Origin: Myxococcales bacterium
GTDB lineage: Bacteria > Myxococcota > Myxococcia > Myxococcales > Anaeromyxobacteraceae
Reading direction: 5' to 3'
DNA: 64,000 nt
Assembly: GCA_021806645.1 (NCBI GenBank)
Contig: JAJZQX010000001.1
Coordinates: forward strand, 338,501 to 402,500
Below, piece after piece: positions 1-11,124 of the stretch. Numbering within the stretch: position 1 is the first letter of the stretch; the number at the start of each line of letters is the position of its first letter. The notes under the pieces were generated by a model that ran no database searches, was not told the DNA's origin, and worked only from the letters and a program-made list of their open reading frames with translations. The translations under genes and the position numbers were made by a program.

Positions 1-598
1 GCGTGTCTCCAAGCTCACGCTCGATCTCCGGGCGCCGGCCCGCGGCGATCGCCTCGTCCAGCTCACGCAGCTCCTCGGCCACCTTGGCCCGGGCCCCGGC
101 GGCGTCGGGCCAGTCGAAGCCGACGCGGCTGGCCTTCTCGGTGAGCCGGTCGGCCCGCGCCAGCGCCGGCAGCTCGCGCGGCACCCCCTCGAGGGCGCTC
201 AGGCCGCCCCCCCTCTTCCGCTTCTCCTCCCGCTTCAGCGCCGCCCATTGCTTCAGCACCGCCTCGGTGTCCTTGGCCTGCCCGTCGCCGAAGACGTGCG
301 GATGGCGCGAGACCAGCTTGTCGGAGATGGCGTCCGCCACGTCGGCGAAGGCGAAGGTGCCGGCCTCCTCGCGCAGGCGGGCCTGGAAGACGATCTGCAG
401 TAGCAGGTCGCCCAGCTCCTCGCGGTGGGCGGCGGCGTCGCCGGTGTCGATGGCCTCGAGCACCTCGTAGGTCTCCTCGAGGAGGTACGGGCGGAGGGTC
501 TCGAGGGTCTGCTCCAGGTCCCACGGACAGCCGTCGGGGGCGCGGAGGCGGGACATGATGGCGAGCAGGCGTTCGACGGCCTTGGAGGCGGCTGACAT
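1..598 (-). CDS. mazG: MazG nucleoside triphosphate pyrophosphohydrolase (3' end cut off)
   Basis: Hydrolyses (d)NTPs to NMP and pyrophosphate in the cytoplasm. The protein starts MSAASKAVERLLAIMSRLR and soon shows the family signature CPWD, then the acidic metal-binding helix LEETYEVLEAID and the EELGDLL motif, all typical of the first MazG domain. A second domain appears to begin (DRLTEKASRVGFDWPD) before the window ends, so the C-terminus is missing here. The ATG at 598-596 is the natural start. It is divergent from the TPR gene at 646, leaving a 47-base shared upstream region. Confidence 0.93.
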   Translation of the reverse strand, partial: MSAASKAVERLLAIMSRLRAPDGCPWDLEQTLETLRPYLLEETYEVLEAIDTGDAAAHREELGDLLLQIVFQARLREEAGTFAFADVADAISDKLVSRHPHVFGDGQAKDTEAVLKQWAALKREEKRKRGGGLSALEGVPRELPALARADRLTEKASRVGFDWPDAAGARAKVAEELRELDEAIAAGRRPEIERELGDT

Positions 599-645
599 CG
601 GACGTGTTTAGCCCAGCGGAGGGCGTGCTAGCATCCTTTCCTCGC

Positions 646-2787
646 GTGCCGACCCGGAAGACGCTCCTCGCCATCACCGTCCTCGCGCTCCTCCCGTGGG
701 TCGCGACGGCGCAGGTCTCGACGCCCTCGCGCGTGGACGACGAGCGGGAGGCTCCGCTCCCCGACGAGCCGCCGGCGCCACGCCAGGCCAGGGAGGATCG
801 GCGGGCCCGGGCCGTGGACCGCCCACGGGAGGAGGACCACCCATCGGGGCAGGCCGGACCGGCTTCCGATCGGGCCGCGGAAGCGCCTCCTCCCGACCCG
901 TCGGCGGCCAACGCCCCGGACAGCCTGCCGGCTCCCACGCCGCCCGAGCCTCCGGAACCCCCGCCCATGCCGGCGGCCCGGCCGATTCTCCCCGTCACCA
1001 CCTCCCTCGAGGGCCTCTTCCGGCATTGGGAGGACCGCCGGACCGCGCTCCGGGAGCAGGATCCGGTCAGGGCCGCCGCGGCCGCGACCGCGGTGCTCGA
1101 AGCGCGCCGGGAGCTGGCCATCGAGAACCTGGTCCCCTTCGCCTACAGCGAGGTCCGTGACGCCAACCGCGCGCTGGAGGCGGGCGTGGTGGCCGACGCG
1201 CTGGCCCACGCCGAGCTGGCGGTGCAGCTGGCACCGCAGCTGGCCGACGCCCACGCGGCGCTGGCGCGTGCCCGCTTCGCCAGCGCGCCCGGCGAGGTGG
1301 GCGCGGTTCTCTCGGCGCTGTGGGACGCGGCGGTCGCGGCGTTCGGTGAGCCGCACACGCGCCGGGCTTTCTTCGCGGACCTGTTCGTGGCCCTGTTCGC
1401 GGCGGTGCTGGCCGCGGGCGCGGTGGCGCTCGCCGTGCTGCTGCTCCGCTCGCTCCGCCTCTTCCTCCACGACTTCCATCACCTTCCGCTGCTGCGCGGT
1501 TCGGCCGGCATCCAGGCCGGGTTCCTCGGCCTGGTGCTGCTGGCGACGCCGCTGGCCTTCGGCCTGGGGCCGCTCACCGTCGTCGCGGTCGCGCTGGCCG
1601 CGGCATGGCTCTACCTCTCGACCGCCGAGAGGCTGGCCCTGACCGCGGTGCTGCTGGTGGCCGCCGCTTCGCCCTGGGCGGCCCAGGAGGCGGCCCGTTC
1701 CATCGCCTGGACCGGTACCCTGGCCGAAGCGGTCCATGAGCTCGAGCACGGGGCGCCCAGCGACGCCGAGGTGGCCGCGCTGGTCGCCCTGGCCTCGGAG
1801 GGGACGCCGCCGGCGGCGTTGACCGCCGCCCTGGGGCGCCACGCCAAGCGGCGGGGCGAACTGGCCGCCGCGGCCCGCTGGTACGCCGAGGCCCTCCGGG
1901 CCGACCCGCGCGCCGCCGAGGTCCAGGTGAACCTCGGCAACGTCCTCTTCCTGCAGGGTGACCTCGATGGGGCCAAGGCGGCCTACCTCGATGCGGTCGA
2001 GCGCGCTGCCGGCGACCGGACCGTCCAGGCGGCGGCGCACTACGACCTCTCCAAGCTGTACCTGCGCTCCTCCGACATCGAGCGGTCGAGCGCGGCTCGC
2101 GATCGGGCCGAGCAGGAGGACGGCCCGTTCCTTCGCCGCTTCGGCGCCGACGACGACTTCTCCGCCAACCGGTACCTGGTCGACGTGCCGGTGCCGGACG
2201 CCAAGGTGCTCGCCCTGTCGGGCGGCGACCGCCAGCCCGAGGCGATCCGGGAGGCGATCCGGTCCCGCCTGGCTGGGGCGCTGCCGCCCTGGACGTGGCC
2301 CTGGGTGCCGTTGGCGCTGGCGGTGCTGCTCTGGGGGCTCGCGTTCCTCCAGGGGCGCGTCGCTCCGTCCCGCGCCTGCGAGAGGTGCGGTCGCCCCGTC
2401 TGCCGCCGCTGCGACGGAGGGGGCGGGCCGCTCTGCGGCCAGTGCGTCAACGTCTACGTGAAGAAGGGGCTGGTGGAGGCCCGGGATCGGCTGCTCAAGG
2501 ACGCGGCGGTGAAGCGCCACGAGCAGGTGCAGCACGTGCTCACCCGGGTGCTGGCGGTCGCGAGCGGAGGAGGCGGCCACCTGTATGGCGGCTACCCGTG
2601 GCGAGGGCTGGCGGTCCTGACCTCGCTCCTCTTCCTCGGCTTCCTGATCTGGTTCTGGAGAGGCATGATGCCCCCGCCGCTGCCCACGCCCTACCTGCTG
2701 GTGGGCAAGCTGGCGATCGCGATCCCCAGCGCGCTCCTCGTCTACGTGGTCGCCGTGCGCGACCTCTTTCGCCGGACCGGGACGTAG
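646..2787 (+). CDS. TPR-containing multi-pass membrane protein with Cys-rich motif
   Basis: A 713-residue protein of unknown role. A GTG start at 646 gives a good signal peptide (MPTRKTLLAITVLALLPWVATAQ), then a long Pro/Glu/Arg-rich linker. A helical segment and membrane helices follow (about residues 240-350), then TPR-like repeats (ARWYAEALRADPRAAEVQVNL, about 405-480). Another membrane helix precedes a zinc-finger-like cluster CERCGRPVCRRCDGGGGPLC at about 580-600, and two more hydrophobic segments end the protein. The reading frame is open from an upstream GTG at 604, but the signal peptide and the TAGCAT box at 629 favour 646. The next gene follows after 9 bases. The arrangement suggests a membrane scaffold; no enzyme motif was seen. 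Confidence 0.75.
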   Translation: MPTRKTLLAITVLALLPWVATAQVSTPSRVDDEREAPLPDEPPAPRQAREDRRARAVDRPREEDHPSGQAGPASDRAAEAPPPDPSAANAPDSLPAPTPPEPPEPPPMPAARPILPVTTSLEGLFRHWEDRRTALREQDPVRAAAAATAVLEARRELAIENLVPFAYSEVRDANRALEAGVVADALAHAELAVQLAPQLADAHAALARARFASAPGEVGAVLSALWDAAVAAFGEPHTRRAFFADLFVALFAAVLAAGAVALAVLLLRSLRLFLHDFHHLPLLRGSAGIQAGFLGLVLLATPLAFGLGPLTVVAVALAAAWLYLSTAERLALTAVLLVAAASPWAAQEAARSIAWTGTLAEAVHELEHGAPSDAEVAALVALASEGTPPAALTAALGRHAKRRGELAAAARWYAEALRADPRAAEVQVNLGNVLFLQGDLDGAKAAYLDAVERAAGDRTVQAAAHYDLSKLYLRSSDIERSSAARDRAEQEDGPFLRRFGADDDFSANRYLVDVPVPDAKVLALSGGDRQPEAIREAIRSRLAGALPPWTWPWVPLALAVLLWGLAFLQGRVAPSRACERCGRPVCRRCDGGGGPLCGQCVNVYVKKGLVEARDRLLKDAAVKRHEQVQHVLTRVLAVASGGGGHLYGGYPWRGLAVLTSLLFLGFLIWFWRGMMPPPLPTPYLLVGKLAIAIPSALLVYVVAVRDLFRRTGT

Positions 2788-2796
2788 GAGAGAAGC

Positions 2797-4005
2797 GTGG
2801 CGCTGAAGGGGACACTCAAGGACTTCGGGATCGCCGAGATCCTCCAGCTCATCGGCCAGCAGGCCAAGAGCGGCGTGCTGCACCTGGAGTCCCGCGACGA
2901 CGTCATCCACATCGCCATGGCCGACGGGAGCGTGGTCCGCGCCGAATCGGCGGGCCGCAAGGCGCGGGAGAAGCTGGGGATGCTGCTGGTCCGCGCCGAC
3001 CTGATCGACCGGGCACAGCTCGATCACGCGCTCGATCTCCAGAAGCGGACCTTGCGGCGGCTCGGCGACATCCTCGTCGAGCTGGGCCACGTGACCGTCG
3101 CCCAGCTGCGCGAGATGACGGCGCTGCAGACCACCGAGACGGTCTACAAGCTCTTCCAGTGGAAGAGCGGGACCTACGCCTTCGAGCCGGGCGACGTGGA
3201 GTGGGATCCGGAGACGGTCACCCCGGTCCGCGCCGAGTCGGTGCTCATGGAGGGGTTCCGGCAGGTGGACGAGTGGCCGCTGGTCCGCAAGCGGATCAGC
3301 TCGCCCGAGATGACCTTCGAGCGGCTTCGCGTGCCCGAGCCGGAGCGGGCACGGACCGGGTCGTTCGACCGGGACGTCGACGCGGCCTTCGACGCGCTCG
3401 GGGAGGGGCCGGGGCGCGGCGACGCCGTGGAGAGCGGCCAGGCCGACCTGGCGCTGGGGCGGGGCGAGCGCCGGGCCTTCGAGCTGGCCGTGCCCGGGCG
3501 CACCGTCGAGCGGATCGTCGACCTCTCGCGCCTCGGTGAGTTCGAGACCAGCAAGGCGCTGCAGAACCTCGTCAACCTCGGCTACCTGCGCGTGGTGCCG
3601 CCGGCGCGTTCGCGGGGCGGCGCCGTCGGGGCCTACGCGCGCGACCTGCGGCACCGCACCCGGACCTGGCTGGTGCGCGGAGCGACGACCGGCGCCATCG
3701 CGGTCGCGCTCGCGGGGTTGGCATTGTGGGTGGACCAGCGCGGCGTCGCCGCCGGGGACGGCGGGGGCGTCATCGCGTTGCGCGACAACGTGGCGCCACG
3801 CTACCTGGCCCGCTACCAGCTGGCGAGGCTGCGCGGGGCGCTGGAGGTCTTCCGGGTGGAGAAGGGGCGGTATCCGGAGCGGCTCGGGGAACTGGTCGAG
3901 GCCGGGCTGGTCAGCCCGCGTGACCTGCGCCGCCCGTGGAGCCAGCCGTACCACTACAGGCGCCGGACCGGTGGCGGCTTCGTCCTGCTACCGCCGGTGG
4001 AGTGA
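2797..4005 (+). CDS. DUF4388 (PATAN-type) protein with membrane segment and pseudopilin-like tail
   Basis: A 402-residue protein. The N-terminal 100 residues (LKDFGIAEILQLIGQQAKSG, HLESRDDVIHIAMADGSVV) match DUF4388/PATAN, a domain common in myxobacterial signalling proteins and thought to mediate protein contacts. A helical region follows, then one membrane helix at about residues 293-315. The last 70 residues (LRGALEVFRVEKGRYPERLGEL) resemble the globular part of type II secretion pseudopilins. GTG start with GGAG six bases upstream, 9 bases after the TPR gene, so probably one transcript. Exact role unknown. Confidence 0.8.
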   Translation: MALKGTLKDFGIAEILQLIGQQAKSGVLHLESRDDVIHIAMADGSVVRAESAGRKAREKLGMLLVRADLIDRAQLDHALDLQKRTLRRLGDILVELGHVTVAQLREMTALQTTETVYKLFQWKSGTYAFEPGDVEWDPETVTPVRAESVLMEGFRQVDEWPLVRKRISSPEMTFERLRVPEPERARTGSFDRDVDAAFDALGEGPGRGDAVESGQADLALGRGERRAFELAVPGRTVERIVDLSRLGEFETSKALQNLVNLGYLRVVPPARSRGGAVGAYARDLRHRTRTWLVRGATTGAIAVALAGLALWVDQRGVAAGDGGGVIALRDNVAPRYLARYQLARLRGALEVFRVEKGRYPERLGELVEAGLVSPRDLRRPWSQPYHYRRRTGGGFVLLPPVE

Positions 4006-4010
4006 GAACC

Positions 4011-5027
4011 GTGTCGGGACCGACCCGCTCCCTGCGCATCGAGCTGCCCGACAACGACCGGGTGCGCGCCCTCTGCGGCGCCCACAACGAGCACCTCAAG
4101 CTGATCGAGCGCCGGCTGGGAGTCCAGCTCGGGCTTCGCGGCGGGCAGCTGATGGTCGGGGGCGACGACCCGGGCCGGCTGGCGCTGGCCGAGCGGCTGC
4201 TGCGCGAGCTCTACGGCCTGCTCGAGGCGGGGTTTCCCCTCCACATGGAGGACGTGGACCAGGCGATCAAGCTGGTGGGGCAAGGCGTGGCGCTGCGCGA
4301 GGTCTTCGGCCACACCGTCTTCGTGTCGGCGCGCCACCGGGTCATCACGCCCAAGGGGCTGGCGCAGAAGCGCTACGTGCAAGCCATCGGCGACCAGGAC
4401 ATCGTCTTCGGCGTCGGCCCGGCCGGGACCGGCAAGACCTACCTGGCCATGGCGATGGCGGTCTCGTCCCTCGTTGAACGGAAGGTGAAGCGGATCGTGC
4501 TGACCCGGCCCGCCGTGGAAGCCGGGGAGCGACTCGGGTTCCTGCCGGGCGACATCGCGGAGAAGGTGAACCCGTACCTGCGGCCGCTCCATGACGCGCT
4601 CTTCGACATGGTGGACGACGAGAAGGCCAACGCCTTCATCGAGCGCGGCACCGTGGAGGTGGCGCCGCTGGCCTTCATGCGAGGGCGGACGCTCAACGAC
4701 GCCTTCATCATCCTCGACGAGGCGCAGAACACCACGGCGGAGCAGATGAAGATGTTCCTCACGCGGCTCGGCTACGGGTCCAAGGCGGTGGTCACCGGCG
4801 ACGTGACGCAGGTGGACCTGCCGAGCGGTCGGCCTTCCGGGCTGCTGGAGGCCCAGAAGGTGCTCAGGGGCGTCGAGGGGATCGAGTTCTGCATGTTCTC
4901 GGAGGTGGACGTGGTCCGACATCCGCTGGTGCAGGAGGTCGTGCGCGCCTACGAGACCTACGAGGCGGCCCGGCGAGCGCCTGCGGTGGCGGCGCTGGAG
5001 CCGGCGCCAGGGGAGTCGAGCACCTAG
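4011..5027 (+). CDS. phoH: PhoH-family ATPase
   Basis: A 338-residue PhoH/YbeZ-type ATPase, a family linked to RNA metabolism together with YbeY. Residues 1-100 form the usual N-terminal KH-like part. The Walker A motif GPAGTGKTYLA is near residue 145, Walker B is IILDEAQN, and the sensor region is TRLGYGSKAVVTGD. A GTG start at 4011, 5 bases after the DUF4388 stop, gives a natural N-terminus (VSGPTRSLRIELPDNDRVRA). It heads the conserved order phoH, 7TM-HD gene, ybeY. Length is normal for the family. Confidence 0.93.
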   Translation: MSGPTRSLRIELPDNDRVRALCGAHNEHLKLIERRLGVQLGLRGGQLMVGGDDPGRLALAERLLRELYGLLEAGFPLHMEDVDQAIKLVGQGVALREVFGHTVFVSARHRVITPKGLAQKRYVQAIGDQDIVFGVGPAGTGKTYLAMAMAVSSLVERKVKRIVLTRPAVEAGERLGFLPGDIAEKVNPYLRPLHDALFDMVDDEKANAFIERGTVEVAPLAFMRGRTLNDAFIILDEAQNTTAEQMKMFLTRLGYGSKAVVTGDVTQVDLPSGRPSGLLEAQKVLRGVEGIEFCMFSEVDVVRHPLVQEVVRAYETYEAARRAPAVAALEPAPGESST

Positions 5028-5127
5028 GGGGTGCCCCGCGGCTGGTCACCGGGCCCAACCGGTACCGGTCGCGGAGCGGACCGCCAGGCCGTTTCGTGGG
5101 GGTCGAAGGCGTTGCCAAGGTTCGGCG

Positions 5128-7445
<2,318 letters not shown>

Positions 7446-7449
<4 letters not shown>

Positions 7450-8000
7450 TCGACAGCCGCAGCAGCCATCCACGTGGCGCGGCCCAGGCTCGCCGGCTCT
7501 CGGTGAAAGCCCGGCGATATCTCCGGGCCCTGGGCCGGGCCGGGGCGGGGCTCTCCATCCTGGTGGTCACCGACGGTGTCATTCGCGGCTTGAACCGGCG
7601 CTGGAGGGGCATGGACAGGGTCACCGACGTGCTCTCCTTTCCGTTCACCCATCCGCCGGGAAGTGGGCCGTACCTGGGTGACGTGGTATTGTCGCTCGAC
7701 ACGGCGAGCCGCCGGGCCAGCGCCGAGCGGCGGTCGCTGGCAGCGGAGCTGGATCGGTACCTCGCCCACGGCCTCCTCCACCTGCTCGGCTTCGATCACG
7801 AGCGGCCCGGGGAGGCGAGGCGGATGGCAGAGCAAGAGGCCGCCCTGATGGGGGCTGACGGGTTGGTGGGCGTCACGCTGCAGGAGCAGGGCAGGAGCGG
7901 ATGGATCCCTTCGCGGACATCGACCTCGACTCGGAGTCGGTCTGGCTCGACGGCACGTGGTACGCGCGCGAAGGCCTCGCGCAGCGCATCAAGGAGATGA
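7446..8000 (+). CDS. ybeY: YbeY endoribonuclease / 16S rRNA maturation factor, with out-of-frame overlap at the 3' end
   Basis: A zinc-dependent RNase acting in 16S rRNA 3'-end maturation and ribosome quality control. The signature HGLLHLLGFDH supplies the three zinc-binding histidines. GTG start at 7446 overlaps the stop of the upstream gene by three bases. The conserved fold ends near residue 150 (EQEAALMGADGLVG). The frame stays open for about 33 more codons of Ser/Arg/Thr-rich sequence that lies out of frame inside the next gene (7901-8000). In that stretch third codon positions lose their G/C bias in this frame but keep it in the next gene's frame, so the tail looks like read-through rather than selected protein. 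Confidence 0.92.
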
Positions 8001-8308
8001 TCGAGGCGGGCGATTTCCGGGTGGCCCGCCCCTCCCAGGCGCTGGAGAGGTTGGAGGCGGCACTGGGCCAGGCGCAGGTGGTGAGCGTTCGCGTGCCGGC
8101 GGACCTGGCGGCGGCCGCCAACGCCACGGCGGCTCGACTTGGCCGGCCCGTGGGCCACCTCATCCGGGAGGCCATCGCTTACTACCTCGCCGCCGCGGCG
8201 GCCTATGGCGCGTCGCAGGGGCGGCCGGCCGGCGAGGCCGGCGAGCCGTCAAACCGATCCGGCGAGCCTCGCCCCGCCGAAGGCAGCTTCTTCAAGCGGA
8301 ATCCCTGA
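7901..8308 (+). CDS. Small ribbon-helix-helix-like protein
   Basis: A 135-residue protein. Residues 60-100 (VVSVRVPADLAAAANATAARL, then HLIREAIAYYLA) look like a ribbon-helix-helix DNA-binding unit of the CopG/MetJ class. The first 55 residues are acidic and helical, and the tail is low complexity. The ATG at 7901 has AGGAG just upstream and its codons have almost only G or C in third position from the first codon, so this start is preferred although it overlaps ybeY by 100 bases. Function unknown; it may be an autoregulator of this operon or the antitoxin-like half of a lost pair. Confidence 0.7.
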   Translation: MDPFADIDLDSESVWLDGTWYAREGLAQRIKEMIEAGDFRVARPSQALERLEAALGQAQVVSVRVPADLAAAANATAARLGRPVGHLIREAIAYYLAAAAAYGASQGRPAGEAGEPSNRSGEPRPAEGSFFKRNP

Positions 8309-8310
8309 GC

Positions 8311-9966
8311 GTGCGCCGGTTCGCCCCGCTCCTAGCCGCCATCGGCTCGGGCGCCCTCATGGCGCTGTCGTTCCCCGTGGTCGTGCCCTGGATCTCGCTG
8401 CGCGAACTCGACCCGGCCGGCTGGGCCGGGCTGCTGGCGTGGGTGGCGCTGGTTCCGCTACTCTGGGCGGTCGAACGGGCCCGGTCGGTCCGCGCCGCGG
8501 CCGGGCTCGGCTTCGCAGCCGGGCTGGCCTGCTTCTACTCCGCCATCTACTGGGTGAGCCACGCCATGACCGCCTTCGGCGGCCTCCCGCAGTGGGTCGC
8601 CTTCATCGGCCTCTCGCTGCTGGTGGCGTTCATGGCGGGCCACTGGGCGCTGGCCACGGCCGCGGCCTTCGCGGTGCGGCGCGCGCTCGGCTGGCCGACC
8701 TGGGTCCATCTCCCGTTCCTCTGGACGGCGACCGAGCTGCTGCGCAACTACCTGATCACCGGCTTCCCGTGGGCCAACCTCGGCTACACGCAGGTCCGGA
8801 CGCTGCCGGTCGCGCAGCTGGCGGCGCTGGGCGGCGTCTACGCCATCGCCTGGCTGGTGGTGCTGGTCAACGCAGCGCTGGCGGAGGCCCTGGAGGCCCG
8901 GCTGGAGGGACGGCCGATCTCCGGGCGGCTGCTGGGCGGCGCGGGGAGCGTGCTCCTGCTGGTGGTGGCCGGCGGCGCCTGGCGGCTCGCGGCCCTCCGC
9001 GCCGAGCTGGCCGGGACGCCCACGATCGAGGTGGCGGTGGTGCAGGTCAACCTCGATCAGGGGGCCAAGAACCGGGCCCGCGATCACGTCGAGAGCGTGC
9101 TGCGGCGGCTCGTCCCGCCCACGCTGGAGGCCGACCGCGAGGGGGCCGAGCTGGTCGTCTGGCCGGAGGCGGCCTACCCAGGCTACGCGCGCCCCACCAC
9201 GCGAAGCTTCGCCTCGGGCCGCGCCCGGCTCCCGCCGCTCGCGCAGGCCCACCTGCTGCTCGGCGCCGCGACGCTGGAGGAGGTGCTGGGCCCGCGCGGC
9301 GAGCCGCTCCTGAAGGTGGAGAACAGCACCTTCCTCGTCGCCCCCGACCTCTCGGTGATGGGACGCTACGTGAAGCACCACCTCGTCCCCTTCGGCGAGT
9401 ACGTGCCGCTGGCCGAGTGGTTCCCGTTCCTGCGGCAGGTGGTGCCGGGCCTGGCGCCGGCCAGCGCGGGCGGGGCGCTCGACCTGCTCGAGTTCACGGG
9501 GCGGGACGGGTTGCCGGTGCGGGTCGGCTCGATGATCTGCTTCGACGCCATCTTCCCCGAGATCGGCGTGGCCCTGGCGCGCCAGGACCCCGACCTGCTG
9601 GTCAACCCCACCAACGACGCCTGGTATGGCTACTCGTCCGGTCCCTACCAGTTCCTCGACATCGTCCGCCTCCGGGCCATCGAGACCGGGCGCTCGATCG
9701 CCCGGCCGGCCTACTCCGGGGTGTCGGCGCTCATCCTACCCACCGGGGAGCTGCTGCCCGGGGCGCTGGATGTCGGGCCGGTCGATCCGGAGCTGGCTCC
9801 CGACCCCGAAGAGCCGGCCCGGATGCTGAGCGGGCGGCTGCCGCGGCGGCACGGCTTGACGCCGTATGCCCGTTTCGGCGATCTCTTCGCTGGCGCCTGC
9901 GCCGTCCTCTCGCTGGCGGCGCTGGCCGCCGCCTGGCGGGCCCGTCGCGCCGCCGCATCCCGTTAG
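8311..9966 (+). CDS. lnt: Apolipoprotein N-acyltransferase
   Basis: Adds the third acyl chain to the N-terminal cysteine of lipoproteins in the inner membrane. A 551-residue protein with about six N-terminal membrane helices (to residue 210), then a nitrilase-like periplasmic domain. The catalytic triad is visible: Glu in VVWPEAAYP, Lys in YVKHHLVPFGEY and Cys in SMICFDAIFPE. The GTG start at 8311 is two bases after the ribbon-helix-helix gene's stop, and a final membrane helix ends the protein. Membership of the phoH-ybeY-lnt run is common in Gram-negative bacteria. Confidence 0.93.
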   Translation: MRRFAPLLAAIGSGALMALSFPVVVPWISLRELDPAGWAGLLAWVALVPLLWAVERARSVRAAAGLGFAAGLACFYSAIYWVSHAMTAFGGLPQWVAFIGLSLLVAFMAGHWALATAAAFAVRRALGWPTWVHLPFLWTATELLRNYLITGFPWANLGYTQVRTLPVAQLAALGGVYAIAWLVVLVNAALAEALEARLEGRPISGRLLGGAGSVLLLVVAGGAWRLAALRAELAGTPTIEVAVVQVNLDQGAKNRARDHVESVLRRLVPPTLEADREGAELVVWPEAAYPGYARPTTRSFASGRARLPPLAQAHLLLGAATLEEVLGPRGEPLLKVENSTFLVAPDLSVMGRYVKHHLVPFGEYVPLAEWFPFLRQVVPGLAPASAGGALDLLEFTGRDGLPVRVGSMICFDAIFPEIGVALARQDPDLLVNPTNDAWYGYSSGPYQFLDIVRLRAIETGRSIARPAYSGVSALILPTGELLPGALDVGPVDPELAPDPEEPARMLSGRLPRRHGLTPYARFGDLFAGACAVLSLAALAAAWRARRAAASR

Positions 9967-9977
9967 GAGCCTCACCC

Positions 9978-11097
9978 ATGGCCGCCCCGACCTCCGAGTT
10001 GCTCGCCGACCTGACCCGCCGCCTCGACGGGCTCCGGGGGTCACTTTGACGTCGAGCGGAAGCGCCACCGGGTCGCCGAGATCACCAAGCTCTCCGAGTC
10101 GGCCGAGTTCTGGGGAGACAACGCCAGGGCCCAGGGGCTGCTGAAGGAGAAGGCGCAGCTGGAGCAGGTGGTGGGCGCGTGCGATGGCGTGGCGCGCTCG
10201 CTCGACGATGCCGCGGCCCTGCACGAGCTGGCCGAGGAGGCCAAGGACGACGCCACGCGCGTGGAGGCCGCCGCCGCTGCCGCCGCGGTGGCCAGCCAGT
10301 TCGAGGGGCTGGAGTTCCAGCGGATGCTCTCCGGTCCGCACGACCGGGCCGGCGCCATCGTCGAGGTGAAGAGCGGGGCCGGCGGCGTCGAGGCCATGGA
10401 CTGGGCCGCCATGCTCTACCGGATGTACGTCCGCTACTGCGAGCGGAAGGGCTGGGCGGTGGAGCCGGCCGACATGGTCGCGGGCGAGGAGGCCGGCATC
10501 AGCCAGGGCTCCTTCTTCGTTCGGGGCGAGTTCGCCTACGGCTTCCTCAAGGCGGAGAAGGGGGTGCACCGGCTGGTGCGCATCAGCCCCTTCGACCAGA
10601 ACGCCCGGCGCCAGACCAGCTTCGCCGCCGTCGACGTCACGCCGGAGATCGATGACGACATCGTCATCGACATCAAGGAGGCGGACGTCCGCATCGACAC
10701 CTACCGCTCCTCCGGCGCCGGCGGCCAGAAGGTCAACAAGACCGACTCGGCGGTGCGCATCACCCACCTGGCGACCGGCATCGTGGTGGCGATGCAGAAC
10801 GAGCGGAGCCAGCAGAAGAACCGCTCCATGGCCTGGAAGATCCTCCGCTCCCGCCTCTACGAGTACGAGGAGAAGCGGCGGCAGGTGCAGCTCGACGCCA
10901 TCGAGGCGCAGAAGAAGGACATCGACTTCGGCTCGCAGATCCGGAGCTACGTGCTGCAGCCGTACCAGATGGTCAAGGATCTCCGGACCGGCGTGGAGAC
11001 CGGCAAGGTCGCCGACGTCCTCGACGGCGACCTGGAGGGGCTGATCCGGCCGTGGCTCATGGGCGTGCGCCGGACGGACCGGGTGGTGGACGAGTAG
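9978..11097 (+). CDS. prfB: Peptide chain release factor 2, made by +1 programmed frameshift
   Basis: RF2 recognises UGA and UAA and releases the peptide. The first frame runs from ATG 9978 to an in-frame TGA at 10047-10049. The protein continues in the +1 frame from GAC 10048, so the coding parts are 9978-10046 joined to 10048-11097 (372 residues). The release motif GAGGQ and the stop-codon-reading SPF motif ([14 protein letters not shown]) are both present. The frameshift makes RF2 control its own level: when RF2 is scarce, the ribosome slips on CTT and makes more. ATG 9978 is 11 bases after lnt. Confidence 0.96.
10036..10050 (+). promoter_or_regulatory. RF2 programmed +1 frameshift site
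   Basis: GGGGG (10036-10040) acts as an internal Shine-Dalgarno element three bases before the slip codon CTT (10044-10046), followed by the TGA stop and C (10047-10050). The layout matches the bacterial RF2 autoregulatory site exactly, including the C after TGA that weakens termination. Confidence 0.95.
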
Positions 11098-11124
11098 TCA
11101 CCCTGGAGCGGATGGGTCCAGCGC

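Noticed and set aside
628..3954. A 1108-codon open frame on the minus strand
   Set aside because: Antisense shadow of the TPR and DUF4388 genes. It is long only because high GC lowers stop frequency; its protein is Gln/Arg/His/Pro-rich without motifs.
7997..8308. Later ATG start (7997) for the ribbon-helix-helix gene, with ATGA overlap to ybeY
   Set aside because: AAGGAG is directly next to that ATG with no spacing, while 7901 has a properly spaced site and coding bias starts there.
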